Assembly (NCBI RefSeq): GCF_905475395.1
Contig: NC_058338.1
Coordinates: forward strand, 9,314,935-9,378,934
DNA: 64,000 nt
Reading direction: 5' to 3'
Origin: Chrysoperla carnea
Taxonomy: Eukaryota; Arthropoda; Insecta; Neuroptera; Chrysopidae
The position numbers and the translations under genes were made by a program. The notes beneath the pieces are model-generated. The model searched no databases, was not told the origin of the DNA, and saw only the letters and a list, made by a program, of their open reading frames with translations. Shown one piece after another: positions 1 through 11,399 of this stretch (positions are counted from its first letter, which is position 1; each line of letters begins with the position of its first letter).

Positions 1-341
1 AATTAAAATTAAATTGGAAATTTTTGAAAAGGAAAATAAAACAGAAAGCCATTTTGAAATAATTTTAATGTTGAGTCCAATTTTTTACAGTTTTTATTCC
101 TAAAAAGATTAACAATTTCAATTTCAATCGATCGATTCATTTTTTACGTGTTAGAAGAATTTGGTCTTTTTTTAATTTCTGGGCTAATTCAAAATATTAT
201 GGCTGCAGTTGCATCCATACGAATACTCAGATACTTTTCAGAGAGCTAGCTATACGTCTTCAATTACTAGAAGAACAATAATGTATTGCATAAACCCCTT
301 TTTTGGGAGCTAAAAATAAAAAAATTTGTTCTTATGTTTCG
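1..341. other. 3' flank of the TIL-domain gene, no gene seen
   Basis: AT-rich sequence directly downstream (minus-strand sense) of the stop codon of the TIL-domain gene. TTTATT on the plus strand near 92-97 reads AATAAA on the minus strand and is a possible polyadenylation signal. No open frame with recognisable content was seen. Confidence 0.4.
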
Positions 342-2720
342 TTAGCTAGGTTTTGGGTAATCATTATTGGGTACAATACCCCATGGTAAATTATTGCCAT
401 TTGAAAGACCATAGGCTCCCGGAATACCAGACATTTTGCCAATTGGAAAACCATAACTCTTCGCACGCAGTAGAGCGTTTTTAGAGTTTTTCGCATTCTG
501 TTGAGCCATCCACCACCACCATCCAAGATTTCCACCGCCGCCACTTGAGGGTTGATGATTAATACTCCTCCTTCTCCTAGTCATTTGCTGCTCTTGATTT
601 GGATAGTTTAAGAGATTATCGTTTTCGAAACCATTTTGGTGGTGATCTCCATGCGGAATATTATTATCGGAAGAATCTATATAGTTATTTGGTTGACTAC
701 CTTCCGGTAGTCTCTCATTTGCAAAAGTATCTTCAGGGAAATCATCATTTGGAATGGCATTTTTTGACTGGGACTGATTTGGGGAACTAACTTTGGATGG
801 ATTACTTTGAAGATGCCAAAATTTATTATTGTTCATCCCATTGTTACTTTTACTATTAGCCGACCACCACCACCAGCCTAAATTACCACCACCGCCACTT
901 GAATAACCTCCAGCGTTAGAAGGACCATTATTCGTAAATTGATCCCAACCACCATTACTTCCTGGTAAACCATAACTGTTATCACCATCACTACCATCGG
1001 ATACTATACCATTCATCGTCTGTTCGTTTACTGAATTAACACCATTTTCAGTTTCGGTACAGTCTAATGATTGATCTTTACCCACTTGACCATTATTACT
1101 TTGATCAAAACCGTATTGTCCAAAGCCATCTGGGCTACCTTGGCCATAACCTTCTTGGGCATTACCTCCTTTATCATAGCCACCTTGAATATATCCATTT
1201 TGATAGCCTTGATCATATGCACCTTGCCCATATCCGGCTTGGTCATAGTCACCTTGACCATTACCATTTCCCAGCATGTTGACCACTGGACCACCACCTG
1301 GTTGGCCGTAGCCATTAACTTGGGTGTAGCTTTTACCCTGGCTATAACTACTACCACTAGTTTGACCTCCACCTTGATGGCCATAACTATTGCCTAGTCC
1401 AATTTGATCACCGCTTTCCTGGCCATAAGAATTACCTTGTCCATAACTATAACCTTGGGGATTACCAGGTTGGGCGTAGCTTGGTATACCAAAACTACCA
1501 TTTTGACTAACGCCTGGATTTCCATAACCAGGTTGGCCTGATGTATCATTTTGACCAACGCCAGTTTTGTTATACATATAACTGAATGTAGTAAAATTTT
1601 TTTGAACAATACGTCCCGTTTCAAGCTGAGGTCTATAACTAATATCACTCTCCGAATCGACTATTTTCTTCATTCCTTCCGAACGCTTCGGTTGATATGG
1701 AAGTTGTATGCGTGGATTCAGTACAGGGGAACTTGCAATAGTTGTATGATTAGTTTTATTCCGAATCGTATTCCTTTCTTTAACTAGAAATCTCTTTTTA
1801 GTCCCTATCACATCTAGGCTTTTAGTTGACCTGCCCTTTGCAGTCTCCTTATTGGCTATGTTACCAGCTTTAACCTTATCAACTGATGTCGTCTTCGTTG
1901 GAACATTCATGGTATCTGAGAAACTCGTTTCAACAAGTCCATCTGGTATGCTATTTGTTTCAAACTCCTCACCAACTTGGTTAACCGTGTCAGCCTCACC
2001 ATGAACTGGAGGAAATTCACTAGTTGTTGAAAACGACTCTGAGTTAAAGAACGAAGGGCTAGGATACCCTTGATTTGCTATTCTTCGGAATGGCAATTTG
2101 TTATCCATGTGACCATCAATTTTAAGATCACTGTTCATTTGAAGCTGATTCGAAAAATCAATCATCGAAACACATTCATGTTGTTCATTACGACAGTAAT
2201 TTGATTTACATTCGCAACCAGGTGTGGGAATATTTATACAAGGACGTGTAACTCCACATTTTTGATTACACATTCCATTTGTAAGCGTAAATTGTTCGTT
2301 AAGACGTAATGGACATTCTAAAAAAAATTGAATTATTATTGAACAAGTAAAAACAAACAATTGACTGAGTTAATTGTTGAAATACCATGTATAGCCAGTC
2401 GATAATTTTTTACGAATTGAAAGGTTAAAATATTGTATTATTTACTACAGCAGCGCTTGTCACTTCGATGTCAGCCATATAAATGAGAAACTCGTGAATA
2501 AGATGTTCGTGATGAGTGTTTGACGAGAGTACTCGGCGAAGATTCTTCGAGAGAGTGTAAATGGAGAATAAGGTAGAAAGTAAATGGAAAGAGAATACTT
2601 ACTTTCTTTGAGACATGGAACTCCACCAGATAAACATTCTTCTGGATAATATAGAACTTCAAAAGCTTTTGTAAAATTTAATAAATATAAAATAATGTGA
2701 AATAATAGCTTATTATTCAT
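342..2720 (-). CDS. Secreted TIL-domain protein with Gly/Gln/Tyr-rich tail (2 exons, 697 aa)
   Basis: Two exons: 2603-2720 and 342-2317. The donor GTAAGT is at 2597-2602; the acceptor is a pyrimidine run ending in AG just before 2317. The join keeps the frame and gives 697 residues. Residues 1-19 are a hydrophobic signal peptide (MNNKLLFHIILYLLNFTKA). Residues ~29-90 hold a cysteine-rich module (ECL, PCLKEKCP, MCNQKC, RPC, GCECKSNYC, ECVS) matching the trypsin-inhibitor-like (TIL) fold, known for serine-protease inhibitors and for modules in secreted mucins. After a Ser/Thr-rich stretch comes a long low-complexity region of GYGQ/GNSYGQ-type repeats (~1070-1560) rich in Gly, Gln, Tyr and Asn. 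The motif GGGGNLGWWWW occurs twice (plus-strand 864-896 and 510-542). An RRRR site before the second copy could be a furin-type cleavage site. A structural, silk-, cuticle- or glue-like secreted product is inferred; protease inhibition is possible but unproven. The gene is complete, with its ATG at 2720. Confidence 0.85.
2343..2394 (+). repeat. Family A repeat, 5' fragment inside the TIL gene intron
   Basis: About 50 bases match the left end of the dispersed family A element (other copies at 3341, 18038, 32063 and 49578). It carries the characteristic inverted pair AACAATTGAC / GTTAATTGTT near the left end. It lies within the intron of the TIL gene, about 25 bases upstream of the exon 2 acceptor, so it is tolerated close to the splice site. 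Confidence 0.75.
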
Positions 2721-3340
2721 TGGTAGTTCTTATAGTATTCCTAATGGTTGATTTCAAAAGTAGTTTAATAAATCGGTTGTGTAAGAATAAAACAAAATTA
2801 TATTAATAGTAATTGTTTTTATCGTTACTAATTAGAGTTTTTAGTTGATATGAGGTAATGATTAAAAAGATTGTCATTTTTTCAATTGAAGTTGTTGAAC
2901 GCAATTAACTCCAGGCACGCTGTACATCAAATCGGTATGCTTGACTCGAAGATACCATTGATTTTTATGTATTTTGGAAATCATACAAATTAGCAATCTC
3001 TTGCGGAATAAAATTAAGTGTTAAGTTTTTAATCTTGAACAAATTATTAAACTTGAAAAATTGGTAAACCTTTTTGAAATCTGTGGTAGTATGCTTCGGC
3101 AATTCAACGATTGTCGTTGAAATGGCCAACACTAACTACATTTATTAGCGTTTTTTAAAGACTATTTACTGGACTAAAACTATAAAATTAATGCATTTAA
3201 TTTTTTTCATAAGTCGATGTTCGAATATGCAAGTTAACATGCTTACTTGACCGTAACGTAGACGAAAGCATAACTTATATTACATATTGCCAAGTATATG
3301 CCACAAATATATATCTCATTAAACGCCAAATATTATAATT
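2721..3340. other. Upstream flank of the TIL gene, no gene seen
   Basis: AT-rich stretch upstream of the minus-strand TIL gene. It should hold that gene's promoter, but I see no convincing TATA/Inr arrangement that I would defend. No open frame of note. Confidence 0.3.
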
Positions 3341-3898
3341 AACAAGTAAAAACAAACAATTGACTGAGTTAATTGATGAAATACTATGTATAGTGTTAAT
3401 GACGCAATCGCCTGTTTATTGACGTCACTTAAGTAAAGAAAAGTGTTCACTCTTAGATGGCCACACATTCATAACTGATATTTCCATATAATACTATTGC
3501 GACCTCGTGGGTAAACATTGAGATTTACAAAAAAAATGTTTCAAACAGAAGTTGTTTATTCTTTTATAAGGAATATTTTTTACTCTTAAACTTTTGTTAT
3601 ATCTCTAACGGTTTACAAAACCCAATTGACCTATGTTGCTCATTTACGAACTCGACCTCACTTTTTACGTTTTGAGCACGCTATAAAAATTTCAGCTTGA
3701 TATCTTTCTCATTTTTGAGCTATCATGTTCACAGACAGACGGGCAGAACAACGAACAAACGGTAATGGACTAATTAAATGATTTAATGAACACCTATACC
3801 AAAAATTTAATTCGTATACCATCAATATTTTTAAGCGTTCATTGATACTAAAATTAGTATACCTTGATATATATTTCATAAATACAGGGTATAAAAAT
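3341..3898 (+). repeat. Family A dispersed element, near full length
   Basis: Starts with the shared left end (ACAAGTAAAAACAAACAATT) and ends with the shared right end (GGTATAAAAA). The middle shows the family's blocks: GTTGTTTATT...TTTATAAGGAA, TCTAACGGTTTACAA, TTGCTCATTTACGAACT, TTTCAGCTTGATATC, and GACAGACGGGCAGA. The right end (TAGTATACCTTGATATATTTCATA) recurs at 18.5, 19.1 and 32.5 kb. It has no long open frame, so it is a non-autonomous element. No terminal inverted repeats were found; the class is unknown. Confidence 0.8.
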
Positions 3899-3979
3899 AT
3901 TATATGAACTAGTTTTTCAATTCACGCATTGATGTCGGTCAATTTTGATAAAACAATTTAAACTATTATCTAAAGTGAA

Positions 3980-4290
3980 CGCTTAGGCCTGGCAGTGTAT
4001 CACGATTACTGCAGGAGGTGTCACAGTGGTGAAGAGGACGAGATAATGTCTCATCTTCTCTGTCACTGCCCAGCTCTTGTCATGAGGAGATGGACTTACT
4101 TGAGCCAGCCTCTCTTTAACGACCTCTCCAACCTAAAGTCAGTCGACTTCAAAGCCCTACTGCTGTTCTTAAACAGCTCCAAATGTTTCATGGAGTAGTG
4201 GTCGGGGATGGGCCAACCCTTTTACAGTATCACAGCGGACCCTATGGTCTAAGTGTGTCCCACCCCAAGACAGCCACGCCAACCTAACCA
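3980..4290 (+). mobile_element. Non-LTR retrotransposon 3' fragment (R1/Jockey-type)
   Basis: The frame around 3985-4198 encodes the end of a non-LTR retrotransposon polyprotein: a CRRC-x4-EEDE-x3-HLLCHCPAL zinc-knuckle motif typical of the region after RNase H in I/R1/Jockey-group elements, then a short tail ending at the stop codon at 4196-4198. About 90 bases of 3' UTR follow (GGACCCTATGGTCTAAGTGTGTCC), ending in AACCTAACC. The 5' part is absent (dead-on-arrival truncation). A second copy of the same 3' UTR lies inverted at 13776-13975. The ORF has no native start in this fragment. Confidence 0.8.
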
Positions 4291-5565
4291 ATTATCTAAA
4301 GTCGATTTTATTTAGGACATTATGTAATTGACAGCATTGTCCTCTCGTAACTTATAGCTAGACGCTAAATAAGCCAGTGAATTTCGGGACATGCCGGAAA
4401 ATTCTAGCTAGTTGGCAAACCTTATAACTATTATTACATTATATAAGGAAGAAATTATAAACAGGGTAATGTCAATAAAGATAATGTCTATTTTGGTTAT
4501 TCGCATATAAATAGGTCATATGGAATTAATTCTACAACCACTATTAACAAGGGGTTGATTATATTCCCGTTGGCTATGTATTATATATGTATATAACACA
4601 AATATTTGAAATTATTGTGTCAAAAACTTTGATATTTGATGAAATATAATATAAACCAAAAATATGATAAGATAATTAATAGTTGTAGAATATTTTCAAA
4701 TTGGTAAATATCCAAATAAAAATTTTACTTGGCATCAAATAAAATCGTTCGAATTATTTGTATAATTTCTTCTTGTTTTCTAAATATTTGCAGAATTTAT
4801 ATAAGGTGAGTTATTTAAACATTTTCAAAGAATTGAAAATTTCTGCCACATTCTCTTTTATTACTATATGGCCAGATATAACGAAGAAAAGAGGGAAATC
4901 ACACAATTGAAAAACCTCGGTGGAGTTTCAATAATGTTAGCGAATTTTCTTCCAAAACTTCGTTTTTTACATTCTTAATTTTTCCTTCAAACTTCCAAAA
5001 TTCGGAACATTTTAGTGTAATATTCTGGAGGACCAAAAAAAAAAAGTTTAAAATTCTCTTTCATGTTAATACATACTTAAGCAGTTTACATAGAAGTTAG
5101 CGCCTGGAAAATAAATCAAATACCTTATTATATCGTTTTTTGGGATTCCGTTTACAAAAAAACAGTTCGGTAGTTCCTATTAATAAGGAAAAGTCGTAGT
5201 GTGAGATTAGCCCCGATAATCTGAAATAGAAATAGGTACATTCATATCCATTCCTTCTTTTTTAAATAAACTGAATTTTCTAAGACTGTCACTTTTATAT
5301 TGGTATCCTTTATTATATTTCTATTTTGAGCCGTATCCTCGAATTTCAGTATGTACAGAGGCATATCAAAAAAATTTATTGAGCCAATCAAAATAAATTT
5401 TGAAAAATCGAGACGAAAATTAATATTGTGTTATTAATTTGAAATATTCTTAGAATTGTAATCATTATAGCTTAGATATTCAATATTATAATTATCCTAC
5501 ATTGTATATATTGTTCATACAAAGATATTATTAACAGAAACTTTGATAACTGATATATTCCATGG
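4291..5565. other. AT-rich intergenic DNA, nothing recognised
   Basis: No open frame above background, no RNA gene and no repeat shared with the rest of the window were seen here. Confidence 0.4.
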
Positions 5566-5780
5566 TATCAGTGGCGTGCAATACATATAGACAGAAAGAC
5601 ACTGCCTACCCTACATAATTCAGAAAAATATGTATAATCTTGTTCTGATATCTAATATTATTTATCTTCGAGTACTATCAATAAATACAACATCTGAACG
5701 GGTATCATTTTTAAATTCTATACGGCATACATTGAATTTAAAGTAACTTCGCATTACGCTGCACTAGCCCTGCTGAGTCA
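5566..5780 (+). mobile_element. Possible hAT-like transposon end
   Basis: The string CAGTGGCGTGCAATACATAT at 5570 followed by AAAGACACTGCCTACCC resembles the terminal region of hAT-type DNA transposons seen in many insects (CAGTGGCGT start). No transposase frame follows, and the matching right terminus was not located, so this is a weak call based on the end motif only. Confidence 0.35.
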
Positions 5781-6389
5781 TACAATAAAATGCCACACAT
5801 AACAATGCATAGAAAGCTGAAAGGCAGACTGAAGACAGTGTCTTTTACAACACGACAAACTACGAAATTTACCGAAGTAGCTTCGTTTCTGATATTTAAA
5901 TACACCTACACTACAAGTATTTGATTGATCAGTTGTTAGTCGAGTCGAATATGGATTGTTTTTGTTTGTTTGTGGTTATATTATCAGGTGTTTAAGATTA
6001 TAACGTTGATAATAGACAAAATTGTATAATATTCACTGCCAAACTTGTTCAGATGGAGCGGAGCGAATAATAGTAGAGCAAAACTTTTTTTTGGGACATC
6101 CGGTATATAATATTAATTTTAAAAAGAGTACAAAATATAAATATATAAATATTTATATAAATATTTTAATAAAATCTAAAATTAATCTGATTGCCATTAA
6201 AAATATGTATAATAAATACTTATACATGAATTATGTTTTTAACCACTATCAAGTCAAGGTTATTTTTTAAATAAGTCAAACAGAATAAATAGCTGCATCC
6301 AAAAAATCTTTATAAACAAGCAAATGTTACATTATAGGAAGATATTGGACGCTTCTTTATTTAAACTGATAGTCCTTTCATGGATAGGG

Positions 6390-6665
6390 GGTTTCGTACA
6401 AGTTAAAGAGCGATAGGTGTCATGGGACACTCTCATTATAGCTACTTTAAGTCTATACTTTATGAATTAATTGTAATATTAGTTTAAAAAAGACATACTT
6501 CTGATTTAGTAGTCAACCCAATATGTGTGTACATTACCCACAATTTAATTGAGCATGATATTTAATATGCCATAACATAAAATTTCCTTGTTGTACATAC
6601 ATTAAATGATCGCTATTATGTTTAACTTCTGATAACTCACACTCATTTTCGTTTAATGAAAAAAC
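6390..6665 (+). repeat. Family B dispersed repeat
   Basis: Shares with 36000-36350 (same strand) and 25495-25800 (opposite strand) the blocks GGTGTCATGGGACAC, TTAAAAAAGACATACTTCTG, ATTTAGTAGTCAACCCAATA and ACATAAAATTTCCTTG. No coding potential. Its length and termini are not sharply defined; the three copies are broken differently. Confidence 0.75.
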
Positions 6666-7860
6666 ATAAATTTTGGACAAAAATGGTGGAACTTTTAGCT
6701 AAACTCGATTATGATTATATTATGATTATAAAAAAAATTATAATAATGTAAATATACAATTTAATTTATCATAAATGATTGAAAATAAATATATATATAA
6801 TTTATTTGTGATTTTAATATGTCATAAAAGTGTCAGATGTTAAAAACTATTAAATAAACCAACTGGATTGAAAAATAAGTATAATATATCTATGTTCAAT
6901 GTTAAAATTAAATGTAATTGAGAATAAATCAATCAATTGATTGTCAAATGTAGATAGATTATCAAATTATATATGTTATAATTAAAATAGTATTTAAAGC
7001 GGATCACAGGGTGCACGGCGCACCTTTTGGGTTCCTCAAACTATTAAAATGCATGTCGTAAAGTCCTCAGAAGTTTTTTTATAAAATACTCCAATACACC
7101 ATTAATTTATTAATTAAGATATGACGACGCTAATTATACCTAAGTTTTTAAGTTTGAAATTTCTCGAATAATAAACTGAAATTTCTGTTAATCAATATCT
7201 AATCGCCTGAGGTCCTTTGTAGAAAATAAATTTTACTACAATATGCCATTAGAAAGCTTTTTTCAAGTTTAACATTTACATTTAACGTTTACAGTTTGTA
7301 GTCGCATCAATAAATGAATTTACTCGGGAGTCTTCAATAACAGCTCAGATTTTGATGATTTTTTTTTTCAAAATAATTCCTTTTGTATATTATTTAAAAT
7401 CAGAAACATTTCAGATGGAGGAAATAATCTGGAGTGGAAATGGACGATGTCCCGACTGATATATCGATCTGGAGTGTTTATATATGTACAGCTAGTAATT
7501 TTAACCTACAAACCTACGGTTAACACACGGCTGTGCTATATTATATTTTACATAGCCTTTGGGTATATCTGAGAGAAGTCGTCGTCGCGTCGTCTTTCGT
7601 CAACAACAGATTTTTTGAATTTTCTCATATCACATCTCCTAACATAATAAGTATGTAACAAATTACTATAGGAGGAAACCTATATACTAGAAAATCAGAA
7701 ATGGAAAATATACAACTTTTCTTTTTAGCAAAATGTTTGAAACAAAGATGAGATAATACTATATTTATAGTTGTATACGGTATGTCAATTTTTATTAAAC
7801 CTTTTTTTATTAAAATTATAAAACTCAATGAAAATATAATTTATATACAGACAAATTGAA
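6666..7860. other. Intergenic, with a small inverted relative of 15.24 kb
   Basis: No gene seen. About 45 bases at 7324-7370 (TTCAATAACAGCTCAGATTT and flanks) match, inverted, the stretch around 15250-15290 (AAATCGGAGCTGTTATTGAG), so both are pieces of one old transposable element. Confidence 0.45.
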
Positions 7861-8160
7861 GTGAATGCTCACAAAAAAATTATTTATTAGAGTCGGATCA
7901 ATTAATTTTGTACTTTTTAGTTTAAGTTTTCGTACCTTCGTACAAAATAAACAAAGTCAGCTACAGATATTAGTTTATATCTTAAAAACTATTGACTTGA
8001 TTTTGATGAAACAATCGGAGCACCTATTGGTGAGTATAGTCTTTCGAATAACCAAATTTTTGAAAATCGAACAACAATTGGTGGAAAAATCGGTGAGCAT
8101 ACATAAAAAATACATACAGACGAACATAAAACATCCTCCTTTTTTGAAGTCGATTAAGAA
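7861..8160. mobile_element. Old transposable-element remnant
   Basis: The block ending CATCCTCCTTTTTTGAAGTCG at 8132-8152 is the inverse of the block at ~9896-9940 (CGACTTCAAACAAAACAGGA), so the two are opposed fragments of one family. An open frame of 169 codons runs through 7865-8374 but has no recognisable domain and reads through this repeat, so I treat it as chance. Confidence 0.45.
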
Positions 8161-8374
8161 TGATGTATTCTCTTTGAGAAATATCAATTTTGAACACCCC
8201 GATTGTAAGCATCGTTTCGTCTACTCAGACTGCGTGTATGCACCCAGCGAATCGCCAACTACCAATGGATTAATAAACTTTTGCATTCTGTATATATTCT
8301 TGCATCTATATATTCTGCTCTATAATTTCATTTCAATCCAATTTATAGATAAAAAATACATAAATAAAGAATAA

Positions 8375-9880
8375 GTTTTCAATTCGTTTCAATATATAGG
8401 TTTCGAAAACAAAAAAAGGATAAATTTATATGGGCGATTCTACATCAGTAAATATCTTTCACAATTGTATAATCGATAACAATCAGCATATGCAAATATA
8501 CATATCGTTGTCGGGCTGTCGGATGTGTACATGATGTTTTTTTAAGTTCACAAATGCTTGAAAGTCAAAAAATAAGTTTTATCAAATAAAAATGCCTCAA
8601 GCAAAAAATATTGGGTGCACATCTTACGCTGGTATTAAACTTGTCCTACGTTTCAAGACTCAATGTAAAAGCTCTTTCTACTCCACAATTGGTAATCGAT
8701 TGATGAACACATTAAATTAGAAAGTTGTTATTGATTAAAAAGTTTTTTTTGTTCGATATATTTTTTCGCAAACCGTACAGTTTGTTTTTTTTTTACAGCA
8801 AAAACGGACTGGCAAGTTTTACCCAAAATTGTATTTTCGTATATCAAAATTGTTATTTCATATAATTGTTTTTGCGAAATCTATGCACTCTTCGAAACAA
8901 ATTTGCCAGTATAAATTCAATAAAAATCGTTCGTTTTTCTATAAAAACCATTCAAAAAAGCTAGGTTTTCGCTATTAATTACTATCTGAATTATTCAGTT
9001 TACAATTCGGTAATGTTTGCGTATTTATAAAGAGCAACTTTGTAACTTAAAGCGTTCATCTAATGAAGCATTTCCCTCGATTTTTCTTGTGCCAACTTCC
9101 ATTAAAAAATAACCTCTTAACGTGGAATCACCCTTAAATAAACTAAACCATACAAAGGATGACATTTTCGTATCAGAAAAAATTCAATCCATTTCGATAA
9201 AGTCCATGTAATTGTCCAATTTATTGCCAAAAAAAAAAATGTTCTTGTAAAAGATTGAATATTGTATCCAGCTTATTCTATGATCAAACTTTTCGAAAAT
9301 CGAAATAAATAAAAAAATTCTTACCTGATTTTTTTGATGAATTCTTTCCCTTCGATTTTCTTGGGTAAATATTAATTTTACTGTGACCACAACCCATATT
9401 CAACAAAAACTTTCTCTTTTTGAAATATGAGAAACTTGCACTAAAAAACACTTTCACATAAGAAATTTTTCTAGATTTTTCGATTCGTGTTTAATTCACT
9501 TAAATAAAATACAAATTCACATCACTTACATATTACAATCCGTTTAATTAAAAAATTAATTTTGTACACTTTGAAAAAAAAAAATTATTTAATTTTTAAT
9601 TTAACTTTTTTTTTTAAGTAAAATAATTTAACATTCACTTTTATTGTTATTATATGTAGTTTAAACTTTTTTTCGTCCTGAATCTGAAAATAGTTGTTTC
9701 TGAAACAAAAAGAAAAAAAAATTGTAGAATGCGATTCTCATATAAAGTATTCAATAAAACATTAACAAACTTCGAGCCTGCATTCTAAAACTGTTCTTTT
9801 TCGAGATATTGAGTGATAAATTTAATATAAATATAAATATAATTTAATATAAATATAAATATAATTTAATTTAATACAAA
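8375..9880. other. AT-rich intergenic DNA
   Basis: Long A/T homopolymer runs and simple sequence; no supported gene, RNA gene or shared repeat apart from the general AT richness. Confidence 0.35.
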
Positions 9881-9884
9881 TTTT

Positions 9885-10120
9885 CCATTGGGTTTAAAAC
9901 CGACTTCAAACAAAACAGGAGGATGTTATATCAATTCGACTGTATTTTTTTTTTTATGTTTGTTACCTCAGAACTTTTGACTGGGTGAACCGATTTTGAT
10001 AATTCTTTATCTATTTGAAAGCTAGTGCTTCCCGTGTGGTCCCATTTCATTTTGGCCGAGTTCTGATAACGGTATCCATGAGAAAATCATAAAAGTCTTA
10101 AATTTGCATTAAGTATGCAC
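9885..10120 (+). mobile_element. Insect dispersed element remnant
   Basis: Contains AAAACCGACTTCAAAC, then GTTTGTTACCTCAGAACTTT, GGGTGAACCGATTTTGATAA, GAAAGCTAGTGCTTCCCGTG and TGGTCCCATTTCATTTTGG. From general knowledge this string resembles an element type found widely in insect genomes; I cannot assign its class without a library. It is non-coding and lies 45 bases upstream of the tRNA-like sequence. Confidence 0.5.
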
Positions 10121-10163
10121 GACAAGAGGATGAATAACTCAATATCACGATTTCGTGTCTAGA

Positions 10164-10235
10164 ACTCGAATAGCCTAATTGGTAGGGTGCTTGACATGAA
10201 TCCCAGAAGTCCGGGTTCGAGTCTTGGTTCGAGTA
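10164..10235 (+). pseudogene. tRNA-like sequence (degenerate tRNA or SINE head)
   Basis: A cloverleaf can be drawn: acceptor stem ACTCGAA/TTCGAGT (7 perfect pairs), D arm GCCT-AATTGGTA-GGGT, T arm CCGGG-TTCGAGT-CTTGG (with G-U pairs). The A box (TAGCCTAATTGGTAGGG) and B box (GGTTCGAGTCT) fit a pol III internal promoter, and a run of eight or so Ts right after the 3' end would terminate pol III. The anticodon arm fails: CTTGA/CCCAG has two mismatches and the loop lacks U33. It is therefore a pseudo-tRNA or the head of a tRNA-derived SINE rather than a working tRNA. Confidence 0.6.
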
Positions 10236-10259
10236 TATTTTTTTCAATTCTCTTTAATT

Positions 10260-10863
10260 AATAACTACATATCTAGAAGAGATAAATATATTTATGATAA
10301 TTACCTTTTATTTTTCGTCGACACACACCTTTCTAAAAACGCCACTATACACTCATACAAAAAAATATTAGTTTAATACATCACGAAACTCAATAGAAAT
10401 CATATCTTCAATCGATGATTCGAACGTATTGTAAATTTATTAAATTTGATATGATAAAAATTCACAACACGATTATCACAAAATATTATCATTATTAATA
10501 AAAATAAAAAAATAAAATAAACAAATAAAATTGTTAAAAACGAGTAATTTAATATTTTTATTTATTTAATAATTTAACACCAATTCAATTTTCAACAAAT
10601 CAATAATAAAAACTATACCAATAGGTATTAAATTGTCGTAAAAACAATCGTAAATGTATTTTAAAAATTATTACGATTAATAAAAAATTTTTTAATTATT
10701 TATATTTATTCATTTTTTGAACTATATCGCTACAATGAATAAATAATCATGTCATTTAGTCTTTTTTTTATTTCTTAAATGTTTAATAATAAATTTATGC
10801 TCCTTTTTTGAATATTAATAATTAATTTATGATTTTACTTTAAAATACGATAACTTTCGTCAT
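10260..10863. other. Very AT-rich spacer
   Basis: Long stretches of A/T with almost no G/C. On the minus strand it is the downstream flank of the probable terminal exon at 10864-11015 and contains AATAAA hexamers within ~150 bases of that stop. Confidence 0.4.
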
Positions 10864-11015
10864 TTATTGTAAGTCTCTTGTGAGTGCCGTTGGATATCCT
10901 CGAACGAATAGCAATAAACGATGTGATTGTTCAATTGCTTGTAGATTTAATTTAAAGTGATGAGCCGTCGTGGATTTATATGAGTATAGTTGTAGAAATT
11001 TCTGGTTGAATGAAT
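10864..11015 (-). CDS. Probable orphan 3' terminal exon, product unknown
   Basis: On the minus strand a splice acceptor (TTATTTACAG) ends just before 11015. One frame (two leading bases, then 49 codons) stays open to a TAA at 10864-10866. The predicted end of the protein contains KFLQLYSYKSTTAHHF and ends LLLFVRGYPTALTRDLQ; the composition looks like real protein (varied, not AT-biased low complexity), unlike most short frames in the window. AATAAA hexamers follow downstream. I do not recognise the family, and I could not find the upstream exons between 11 and 18 kb. It may belong to a gene with a very long intron, or be a relic. Confidence 0.4.
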
Positions 11016-11090
11016 CTGTAAATAAGAAATAATTGTGTATTAGAAGATATGTCTTGAAATCAATTTATTATATTGAATGTATTATATATA

Positions 11091-11385
11091 CAGTGTGTCG
11101 CATTTAAGATAAAGACACCCTCAGATTTTTGTTATTTATAAGAATATCGATTTGAAATCCTAAGCCAGTTTTTTAAATATCTTTAACCATCTCTGACTCT
11201 TGGCTAGATATTAAGAATTGGCGCTATCGATATATATATACAGTGTGTCGCATTTAAGATAAAGACACCCTCAGATTTTTGTTATTTATAAGAATATCGA
11301 TTTGAAATCCTAAGCTACTTTTTTTAATATCTTTAACCATCTCTGACTCTTGGCTAAATATTAAGAATTGGCGCTATCGATACAT
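11091..11385 (+). repeat. 150-bp tandem duplication
   Basis: Two head-to-tail copies with a period of exactly 150 bases, each starting CAGTGTGTCGCATTTAAGAT and ending GCGCTATCGATA. The copies differ at only a few positions (for example CTAAGCCAG vs CTAAGCTAC), so the duplication is recent. No coding content. Confidence 0.9.
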
Positions 11386-11399
11386 AGTCATTAATAAAT

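Noticed and set aside
599..1790. Open frames opposite or shifted to the TIL gene
   Set aside because: They are shadows produced by the Gly/Gln-rich codon repeats of the minus-strand gene and have no independent features.
7865..8374. 169-codon frame as a gene
   Set aside because: It runs through a dispersed repeat, shows no domain and has an AT-driven Ile/Phe/Lys composition.
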